Shown here in pieces: positions 55,041-64,000 of a stretch of DNA of 64,000 bases. The stretch covers positions 9,501,495 to 9,565,494 of the forward strand of contig CM055905.1 of assembly GCA_029582155.1 (NCBI GenBank). The letters run 5' to 3'. A program made the translations under genes and the position numbers. The notes below the pieces were generated by a model. That model saw nothing but the letters and a program-made list of their open reading frames with translations, was not told where the DNA came from and did not search any database. Each line of letters opens with the position of its first letter. Position 1 is the first letter of the stretch. The DNA is from Panopea generosa (lineage: Eukaryota; Mollusca; Bivalvia; Adapedonta; Hiatellidae).

Positions 55041-57448
55041 AAAACAAATTATTTTTAAAATGTTTGCCTAATAATATATAAGTTTATTGGGATATACAAT
55101 CTCAGAACGACACTGCGAAGCGCTTTTAATGTATATAAAGAACGAAATTGTATAGACTAAAGAGTGGTAGATAAACAGTAAAACAATAAACTGCAGTAAG
55201 GCTGAAAATTTGACTCTAACATTTATCAACGGTGTGCCTGTGCCAGAATATGTTTTCAAACAAATCATGTAATTGAAGAGAGGTAAATTAGAAACAGATC
55301 TTACACCAGCACAAAGTCGATCTTCAAAGGCAAAAAAAAATAGAGATTTCTAGAAATACAAACATAGGTGTTAAGATCAAACCGTCGCACAAGTAGTCCA
55401 TACATGAGTTCAGAACTTCTAAAGAAAAAAAATAGTGAAGAAAGCAAAAACTGATGTTATGAAAAACATGAAAATGTTCGGCATGTAAAAATGGAAAGGA
55501 GGTTAGCTGTAATATACATAATGCATTTTGTGTATGTAAGGATAGATACTTGGACTAAACAAGTAAGTTATACAGTACTTTCTGAAGTTGATAAACAACA
55601 CTTTGAAAAAAAAACAATAACTGAAAATCAACATAAAGTTATTTGCACAATGTCAGTTTAAGGTATTTTCAATGTTTTCAAGAAAAGTTTATACCTCAAT
55701 GATTGTAGGCACTTGATGTCACATTGTAGTGATAGATAGAACAACTAATTTAAGCTTAGGGATTAAAAAACATTAGCAACATAAATGATATGTTTTTTTG
55801 ACACTGCAATAAACATAGAATAATTGGTTCCAAAACAACTACATACAACGTTATTTTAAGATTTAGATATATGTGTAACATGATAACATGACGTATGACA
55901 GAGCCAACGTTAATACAATGGTCAGTTAAACATGTGACGGTGCCACTACGAACATAACAACAATGAAACAAAAACAAAACAAACAAAAAAACATCGCCAT
56001 GTTATATATAAATCCTTAAACACTAAATATTCAGGTTGTGCAAACGCAATAAAAAAATGCACGCTGGTCACCCAATCAACTGACCGTATAGACGTATATA
56101 GTTGTAAGTGATCAACTTTTCCAGGCAAACTTTCATGGGACAAGTTTATGTTATGATATATATAAATCCTTAAAAATACATATTTAAGCTAGGCAAACGA
56201 AAAAAAATCAACAACATAAGTGCACTCTGGTCATATAATCAATTGACCGTGTAAACCGTATATAGTTGGTAATCAAAATTTCAACGCAAAGCTTTCAAGG
56301 TACAAAATTTTATATGTTATATATATAAATCCTTAAAAAATGCATATTTAAGTGTGGCAAACGCAAAAAAAATCAACAACAACATAAATGCACTCTGGTG
56401 ACACAATCAATTTGACCGTTGAAGCCGTATATAGTTAGTGATAAAGTATCAAGGAAAAACTTTCAAGGTACAAGTTTATATAATGTTATATATAAATCAT
56501 TAAATATACATATTTAGGTTTAACAAACAAAAAGGATAACAATATAAATGTACCCTGGTGATACACTCAATTTGACCGTGTAAACCGTATATAGTTCGTG
56601 CCTTAGAAAATACATATTTAGGCTAGGCAATCGTAAGAAAAATATCAGAAACAACATAAATGCACCCTGGTGACTCAGTCAATTTGCCGCTTAAGCCGTA
56701 TATAGTTAGTGATTAAGTATCAAGGAAAAACTTTCAAGGTACAAGTTTATATAATGTTATATATAAATCATTAAATATACATATTTAGGTCAAGCAAACA
56801 AAAAGAACAATATAAATGCACCCTGGTGATACAATCAATTTGACCGTGTAAACCGTATATAGTTAGTGCCTTAGAAAATACATATTTATGCTAGGCAATC
56901 GTAAGGAAAAAAATCAGCAACAACATAATGCGCGCTGGTCATACAGTCAATTGACCATATAAACCGTATATAATTAGTGATCAACGCAAAACTTTCTCGG
57001 TACACGTTTACGTGATGTTATAAATAAATCCTTAAAAATACATATTTAGGCTAGGCAATCGTTTTACAAAAAAAAAAAAAAAAACATAAATGCATCCTGG
57101 TTACACAATCAATTTGACCGTCTATAGTTAGTGATCAACGTTTCAAGACAAAACTTTCAAGGTACAAGTTTATAAAGATAGTGTGTCAACTGTTAGCAGA
57201 TGTACAGGTATACTATATATAACAATTGAAATGGTTATTATGCAATCGATGTCAACTACATCACTATACAATTACACCGTTATGTGTCCACGGATTATAA
57301 CAGAGCGAAGTACAAAGCGGTAACTACTCTATACTGTTCAAAAAAGTCATTGTCACATAGTAATATAAAACTTAACCAATGTGAGACTGGACATCAGCAT
57401 ATAGTAAAGTTATTGTGATGTCTGCGGGTAACCAGACAAATCGTAAAC
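55041..57448. repeat. LINE A inter-ORF region containing a 160/110-bp tandem array (about 56000-57190)
   Basis: GACCGTGTAAACCGTATATA recurs eight times at spacings of about 163, 169, 161, 109, 159, 110 and 163 bp. Units share ATAAATCCTTAAAAATACAT and GCACTCTGGTG-like text. Long and short units alternate, giving a higher-order repeat of about 270 bp. Positions 55041-56000 are plain AT-rich sequence. Confidence 0.82.
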
Positions 57449-58261
57449 TCATGTCATTTTATGCACGGCGTTTTTATTGTCTTTGATGAGAATAGTTTCA
57501 TCCGATGACCATGCTCCCAACAGACATTTGTTTTTTTACTAGGTTACGGGCCTGATAAAACAAGTTATTGCGATACGTCGTAAGGTCTTCATTGACGTAT
57601 ACTCCCATATAACCACGGCCCTTAGCAATCGAACGTGCACGGTAGAATTTATCACGAGACCTGTATGTAGCAAACTTCACAATTACAGCGCGTTTCTTGG
57701 TGGAGTTGGATGGCCGGCCTTTCCTGTGGCTCCTGTCAATGTTGGTAATTGACAGATCAACGTCCAGAGCTCTGGCCATATCCATGACCAAAGTGTCTGT
57801 GGATTCGCCAGGTGCCTCCGTCAATCCAGAAATACGCAAGCAGTTTCTACGGCTATACTGTTCGCTTGCATCAGCAGCCGTTTCGAGCTCTGCTACTCGG
57901 GCCTTTAAGCTTTCGTTTTCGGTTTTGAGAGAATTTAATTCGCCACGGAAGCCGTCAAGAACACCACTGACAATATGTTGCACCATATCGGACAATTTAA
58001 ATTCAAAGGTATCTTTTAGTACTGAACTTATTTTGTCTATGTCAGATTGACTCAAAACTATTATGTTCTCAATGGCTTGAGACCCTGCGGGGTTGTCCTC
58101 TTTAATATCAGAATTATCTGAGGTGACTGATAGTGCTGGTGAAGCTCCTGCTTTAGACTTTTTCAAACTAATGCGTCAAGAGGTGAGGATAGAAACTTTT
58201 TCTTCTGTTTAGCATTTAATGGAGTTGAAGTATTACGGTTTGTTGTACGACCGGCAGGCAT
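57449..58261 (-). pseudogene. LINE A ORF1: coiled coil plus L1-type RRM RNA-binding protein, two frameshifts
   Basis: ATG at 58261 (MPAGRTTNRNTSTPLNAKQK) runs to DALV, where a missing T shifts the frame. The 222-aa open stretch then includes a coiled coil (LNSLKTENESLKARVAELET), the RRM-like core EQYSRRNCLRISGLTEAPGE, DIDRSH-like NIDRSHRKGRP, VIVKFATYRSRDKFY and YVNEDLT. A second shift near 57505 separates it from a C-terminal end AWSSDETILIKDNKNAVHKM and TGA. This is the transposase_22-like ORF1p class, a trimeric RNA chaperone that coats LINE RNA. It shares strand and order with ORF2 at 52475-55040, so both are assigned to one element. Confidence 0.82.
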
Positions 58262-59086
58262 GTTTAACCTCCTAAACTTTTTTGAGCACTATACTTCAAA
58301 AAAATTGTCGAGCGACTTGGCTAGTTATAGCTATTACAAAGTCAGTGGAATAAAAGACTATATTCATATAAAATCAAAGCGAGATGAGGCTATCACTGTG
58401 TAAACAAACGAAGTAATTGAAGAAAACGGCTAGAAAAACGTCGAGAGAATCCAAATTTTGGCATAAATCATCACAGTACGAGAGTTCCAAACATACTTGA
58501 ATCACCTCCAAATTTCCACAGCCTTATTAAGAACTGATTAAATCATTATGACAATATATTTTGTTGCGAGAAAAAAAATTACTGTGTTTCCGCCATCTTG
58601 TCACGTGAAAGAGATGAAGTGGGGGTTTGGCCTCCATCAAGAAAATTTTGAAAATTAGAAAGCAAATGTTGCGTTATCGTGCTATATTTCAGCGTAAATA
58701 TGGCATTTAATATGGTCAAGGTCAAGTAAATAGAACGGTGGTGTTTATTTTCGGTCGGATAATTTTGAGGATTTAAGGCAAAAACCATGAGGTAGAACTT
58801 TTTTTAAGTAGATACGCTTGTTTGTGAATGTGTATAGACTCTATTTCAAATTCAAAATTCAAACAGACACAGCAACTATGGCTGTAAGTCGACGACATAA
58901 AATGTAAATCAACACTAATATATAGCGCAGGGAGCCGCCATTTTTATAAACATGAAAATGTGTGTATGAATGACTAACAGTAAAAAAACGATAAAGTACA
59001 ATAGTAAACGACCCACGCACGGACAATTCAAATGTATACTGTGAGGCAAAAGATACGCACAGGTATTTATAAAAGCAATGTGAAAA
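58262..59086. promoter_or_regulatory. Shared upstream region between two divergent LINEs
   Basis: The two ORF1 starts (58261 minus and 59087 plus) face away from each other across 825 bp, so both 5' UTRs and promoters should lie here. No specific promoter motif is recognised. The junction between the two elements cannot be placed. Confidence 0.35.
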
Positions 59087-60112
59087 ATGTCTACTAAAGA
59101 CAAGCGTAAGAGATTAGATGATTCCAGCATTAGTAGCATTAGTAATTGGGACAATAGTCTGGAAACAATAGTAGAAAACATAAACGAAGGTGGGAAGAAG
59201 CTTAATAAGAAAACTAAAAACAAAAACAAGAATAAAAAGCAGAAAAAAATTGAACAGATAGAAACTCAAGAAGACAAAATGGCAGAACGACATGAAAGTA
59301 TGTCTATTGAAAAAAAACTCGATGAAATGAACGAAAAATTAAGTAAAATGCTGACAAAAGACGATAAAGCCATTTTTAGAGAAATAATAAAAGACATCTT
59401 TAGAGAAATGAAAGATCAATTTCTCGAGTCAATCACCAAAAGAGTAGACGTTCTAGAAGGTGACCTACATGATAAAGTTGTGGAAAATAAAAAGTTAAAA
59501 GTCGAACTAGATAAGATGAAAAATGAAATAAACAGTAAAAATGAAGAAATACAGAAGGTTAAAGAAGAAGTGAAAGTAGAGTCAGAAAAAAGTAAAGAAA
59601 GGCTAAACGACATTGAGCAATACGGACGAAGAAACAACATGCGTATAACGGGCCTTCAGAACGACGGGCCATATCAAAGTTCACAAGAAACAGCATGGCA
59701 CGTAACCAATTTTCTAAATGAGAAAATGCAACTTGGGATATCTGTGCACCAAATAGATATAGCTCACCGGCTTGGAAAACACACTCCAGGTAAAAATAGA
59801 CCGATAACTGTAAAGTTTGTGTCGCGTCAAGTAAAAAGTAACATCTTCTCACATGCAAAACTCCTAAAAAATTCAGGAGTCTACATAAATGAAGACCTGA
59901 CGCGTCTTAACCAAGAAGTGTTGTCATCAATGCGATTAAAATGTAACGATAAGATAGAAAGAGCATGGTCTTTTGAGGGCAAACTATACAAAAAAACAAA
60001 AGAAGGAAACAAACCAGAAATCGTTTCATACAGTCAGTATGCCACGTGGTTAAATCTCCCATGGCCGGCAAAGAAGACCTCAGCCGAAGTATTACAAAAG
60101 AAGCAAAAGTAA
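59087..60112 (+). CDS. LINE B ORF1: intact 341-aa L1-type RNA-binding protein
   Basis: The uninterrupted ORF has a lysine-rich start (NKKTKNKNKNKKQKKIEQIE), a long coiled coil (about residues 65-185, e.g. KLDEMNEKLSKMLTKDD and ENKKLKVELDKMKNEINSKN), an RRM-like core beginning IEQYGRRNNMRITGLQNDGP with IDIAHRLGK, RPITVKFVSRQVK and YINEDLTRLNQ, and a C-terminal domain ending KKTSAEVLQKKQK. This is the ORF1p class of L1/Tx1 LINEs, expected to trimerise and bind element RNA. It has no lesion, unlike its neighbour LINE A, suggesting a younger insertion. Base composition is strongly A-rich on the coding strand, as in L1-like elements. Confidence 0.9.
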   Translation: MSTKDKRKRLDDSSISSISNWDNSLETIVENINEGGKKLNKKTKNKNKNKKQKKIEQIETQEDKMAERHESMSIEKKLDEMNEKLSKMLTKDDKAIFREIIKDIFREMKDQFLESITKRVDVLEGDLHDKVVENKKLKVELDKMKNEINSKNEEIQKVKEEVKVESEKSKERLNDIEQYGRRNNMRITGLQNDGPYQSSQETAWHVTNFLNEKMQLGISVHQIDIAHRLGKHTPGKNRPITVKFVSRQVKSNIFSHAKLLKNSGVYINEDLTRLNQEVLSSMRLKCNDKIERAWSFEGKLYKKTKEGNKPEIVSYSQYATWLNLPWPAKKTSAEVLQKKQK

Positions 60113-62594
60113 ACTTTTCGATACAGTGTAGTATGTGATATAATTATTTTACAGTGTCACGCTTTAGGCAAAATATCGGAGGAAAATACCGATTCGGTAA
60201 CATTTAAACACTTCAAACGGTGTTGTCACAATCTTGATGGACCACCTGTGTTAAAAATATTGATAGAAAAGTTATTACGGTCAGATACATTTTACAAAGA
60301 AAAGGGACATAAATCGTGTACGAGTGTGGTTTAAAAACATATGAAGCAACCATTATTTTAAATGGTATAAAAACAGCACTATCATAATAAATATAAAATA
60401 AAACAAAAACATACCATAATAGACAAAATTTTACGTGGCTTATAAAATAAATGTAAGCGATGTTTGTATACGCTTGGATATATATATATATATATATTTT
60501 TTTTTTTTTTATGATAAACAATTTTAAAAATCCGTTTGCTTATTTAAACAATGTTATTAAAAGTATAAACGTAATATTCACAAATATAAATCTTGCGTTT
60601 CGTTTTCTGCAAGATTTGTAAAGATGAATATACGTTAGAATGTGTGTACGATATATGTAATTAATTTCCCTTTTGCAACTCTTTTTATTTCGTTTCGCTA
60701 AGAGAAAAAAAGCGGGGAAGATTAAGGAGGACTAAACCAATAATTAAGTCAATAGGTTGATACTTTATTTCTGTGCTTGTAATATGGGTGATATCATATT
60801 AGTATATGTATGTGTGTATATGTATATGTATGTGTATAGGTGTATGTATATGTATGTGTATGTATAAGTGTATGTATATGTGTATATGTATATATATATA
60901 TATATGTCTGTATATATGTATGTGTATATGTGTGTATGTATGTATGTGTATGTATATATATGTATATATATATATGTATATGTTTTCAGCCGATTATGTG
61001 ATTGAAATACACAGGTACGGCCTAACTACTGAGTAAGTACAAAAAAAAACAAAATAATTATGATTTTGTAACATAATAATTACAAAAAACAGAATAATTA
61101 TGATTTTGTAACGTAATAATATGACGACCAGGTAATTAATGTACATTTACGGGTGCGTGGTAAAATTATGGTTACATGTGAACATGGTTTTATATTATGT
61201 AATACAGATTAACAATGGTTCTTTGAAATAAAAATTATTTTGTTATGTATCAGCAAAGATGGAATGTGACTATCAAAATATTAAAATATAATTACGTGTG
61301 TATATGAGTGTTAGCAAGATAAAGTATGACTGTCAATACAATAATGTATAGTCACACATGTGTAATAAGACTTTAGTTATGTAATTATATGTGTTGATAA
61401 TATATGACAATGAAAACATATGTGAAATATGGTACGGTTTCATCTGTTAGGGTTTTAAAACAGGTATGTGACAATATAAACATAAGTAAAAATAGGATAA
61501 GGTGTATCTATTAGACATTTAAAAAATGAAAGGGGACAATTTTGTTAATATGTGTAAGCAAAGATTAAATATGATTATTAATATAATACCCTATGTGTAG
61601 AAAATAATTTGTTAAGTGGGTATACATGTATGTGCTGATACATGTATTCAAAAAAAGGAGAATTTTTTTTTGGTATGTGTAAAAATATGAAACAGGTTAT
61701 TGATACAGTTTTTAAAATGTATAAGCACATAACTTTACCATAAAAGAAGATGGAGCTACTATACAACACAAACATAAGTAATTATATGATTCTGTTTAAC
61801 TATTAGACATTTAAAATAACAAAGGAGAAAATATTGGTAAATGTAGGCAAGGTAAAATGTGAATATCAATATAATAATGTATATTCACATATGTACATAC
61901 ATTTTGTTATGTGGGTATACTTTTTGATGTTATGTGACAGTATAAACATATGTAAAATATGATATGGTTTATATACTACGGTTTCTAAACAGAATAACTT
62001 TTTGATGTACCTTTTGTTATGTGGAAAAAACATATGACATATGCTGGGTTCTTTTGATAAAATTTTGTTACTGAAAAAAGTATGAAGTCTTTTAAAATGT
62101 TTTAGTCCAAGACTCTATACGAATGTAGAGGGATTTTTGTTAGTAACACAACTTTGTTGTACGTTGTTCTTTAAAATGTTTACATATTTATTTGTATACG
62201 TATTAATACAGACATGGAGTTGGAACCTAAATGATTATCTAAAGTGGGAAAAGGTGTTATATACACAATTAAATAATTATACAATATGAAAATAATTTTA
62301 AAGGATTTAAAAAAAAAAATGTAATAAATTATTTTAAAAACATTATTGCAAATGTCGGACTAAAATTATACGTGGATAAAAAAAAGTAACTGTTATGGAA
62401 AAGGCTTAACTGTAGCTATAGTTTTATCTCTGTAAAAATATGTTTATCTTATTCACACTAAAACTATATATGACGCTATTCTCTTTACTTGTTGACCTAC
62501 TCCTTTACTCGACTTATCTGTTCCTACTGTTTGAATGCTGCAGAAATGCACATAGTGCTGTTGTGAACCGCTTTCTCTTCCTGCTCATGTATAA
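60113..62594 (+). other. LINE B inter-ORF region, AT-rich, with (TA)n and TATG-type microsatellites
   Basis: 2482 bp separate ORF1 and ORF2. A (TA)n/T run sits at 60478-60510 and a TGTATATG-type microsatellite at 60803-60985 (source of a spurious cysteine-rich ORF). Short motifs such as AATAATTATGATTTTGTAAC are duplicated near 61055-61110. No gene is recognised. Confidence 0.6.
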
Positions 62595-64000
62595 ATGGCT
62601 ATGGATATAAAAGTTTGCACCTTTAACGTGAATGGTGCAGGTGAATATAGGAAAAGACGTCAGATTTTCGAATGGTTAAAGCATAATAAATATGACATAT
62701 GTTTTTTGCAAGAACTACATTATAAAGAAGAATTTATGGACAAATGGAAACAAGAATGGGGAAGCAATGCTTACTTTAGTGGCAATAGTTCAAACAGTAC
62801 TGGTATAGGTATCGTATTTAGTTCTAAGATAGTTTTCACTGTTTTAGAATACAAGGAAGTTATTTCTGGGCGAATGCAAGTTTTAAAAATTCACATTAAT
62901 GAAATGGAAATAGTTTTAATTAATATTTACGGACCAAATAATGACGACACAGAATTTTTTTTAAGTTTAGAAGATATAATTAAACAATATGAGAATCAGA
63001 CACTTATAATAGGGGGCGATTTCAATACCATAATTGATAATGAAAAAGATAAGAAAAATGGACGAACAAACACTAACAAAAAAAACAGAGAAAAAATAAA
63101 TGCTTTAATAAATGAATATGATTTAAATGATATTTGGAGAGTTTTTAATACAAACTCGAATCATTATACATGGCATTCAAATCATAAACCGCCAATATTT
63201 TGTAGGCTTGATTATTTTTTAACGTCATCAAACATAATAAACAAAACAACAAAATGTAAAATTTCCTCAGGAATCAGATCAGACCACTCACTAGTATATT
63301 TCACGTTTAGTCCTTTAAATGAACAAAGAGGTCCGGGTTATTTCAAAATCAATAATAGCATTCTTTTAGATAACAACTACCAAAAAAAAATCCGAGATAG
63401 TATTAAATATATTGCTGAAATAAATAAAGAAGCAAATGCAAATACAAAATGGGAAATTATAAAAGGATCAATAAGAAACGAAACAATAAAATACTCCACT
63501 AAATTAAAGAAAGATAGTATTGAGATAGAAAATAATCTTACAAAAGAAATCGACAAATTGGAAATGGATTTATTAAATGATACAAACAATAACGAACTTT
63601 TAGAGAAAATAAACGAATGTAAACAAAGAGTTATCAAACATTAATAAAAAACGAACAAATGGCATTTTAATCAGAGCAAAAGCAGAATGGATTGAAGGAG
63701 CAGAAAAAAATACAAAGTACTTCTCAAATCTAGAAAAAAAGAATGCTGAAAATAAAAATATATCCAAGCTTATCAAGAACGACATAGAAATTACCAAAAC
63801 ACCAGAAATTTTATCAGAAACAAAATCTTTTTATGAAAAGATTTATAAGAAAAATAAAAATGTAATAGATAGCAATGATTTTTTTAATAATGGGGATTTT
63901 AAAAAGTTAACAGATAATCAAAAATATACATGTGAAGGAAAATTAACGTCATATGAATGCACTGCAGCCTTAACAGAAATGAACAATAATAAAAGCCCGG
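62595..64000 (+). CDS. LINE B ORF2, N-terminal part: APE endonuclease, L1/Tx1-type, one frameshift, cut by window edge
   Basis: The ORF starts MAMDIKVCTFNVNGAGEYRK. Endonuclease motifs are in order: FNVNG, DICFLQELH (catalytic Glu), VLINIYGPN, IIGGDFN, NDIWRVFN, YTWHS, RLDYFL and IRSDHSLV (catalytic Asp-His). At about 63630 the frame shifts by one base: after NECKQRVIKH the text resumes as NKKRTNGILIRAKAEWIEGA, EKNTKYFSNLEKKNAENKN, and reaches MNNNKSPG, the first RT block, at position 64000. EKNTKYFxNLEK is characteristic of L1/Tx1 ORF2. The single frameshift is a real lesion or a homopolymer error. The RT lies beyond the window. Confidence 0.88.

Noticed and set aside
57697..58050. 117-aa plus-strand ORF
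   Set aside because: It is the antisense shadow of LINE A ORF1.
60806..61036. Cysteine-rich 76-aa ORF (CICICMCIG type)
   Set aside because: It is a TGTATATG-type microsatellite within the LINE B inter-ORF region.

Overview
This is animal nuclear DNA, most likely from a mollusc and probably a bivalve. It is AT-rich, has spliced genes with GT/AG introns, and is packed with LINEs, tRNA-derived SINEs, MITEs, a mariner remnant and many tandem arrays. Taxon placement is inference from familiar repeat types; no species is claimed.

The left 29 kb is dominated by one host gene on the minus strand. It is a palmitoyl-protein thioesterase 2 (PPT2)-like lysosomal thioesterase with nine coding exons between 29071 and 3005. 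All nine exons have usable splice sites, all reading phases fit, and together they encode 284 aa with signal peptide, Ser95, Asp210 and His265. No single ORF reveals it; it appears only when exons are joined. Its introns hold a 15-bp minisatellite (intron 8), a 33-bp minisatellite (intron 6) and a 7.2-kb array of 62-bp units that almost fills intron 2. The 62-bp array runs into the last 11 nt of exon 2, which encode the active-site Ser, so nearly every unit carries a copy of that exon end and its 5' splice site. This is the most striking observation in the window.

From 29 to 52 kb the sequence is mostly transposon debris. It includes a mollusc-type dispersed repeat with about 232-bp internal units (29.3-30.5 kb), a 74-bp-arm palindrome (33.1 kb), a string of about a dozen short perfect hairpins (34.70-34.95 kb), and a spliced but broken zinc-finger gene (34.0-36.7 kb) beside a Myb/SANT fragment. 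It also includes a probable solo LTR (41.0-41.6 kb), a dimeric satellite (42.0-42.4 kb), a mariner remnant with both ends (42.8-43.8 kb), a broken transposon-like gene (46.0-48.0 kb), and SINEs.

The right 12 kb holds two LINEs in head-to-head orientation. LINE A (minus, 58.26 to 52.5 kb) is decayed; its ORF2 has a 2A-like start, an APE endonuclease and an RT. LINE B (plus, from 59.09 kb to the window edge) has an intact 341-aa ORF1 and an L1/Tx1-type ORF2 with one frameshift. Both have unusually long gaps of about 2.4 kb between ORF1 and ORF2.
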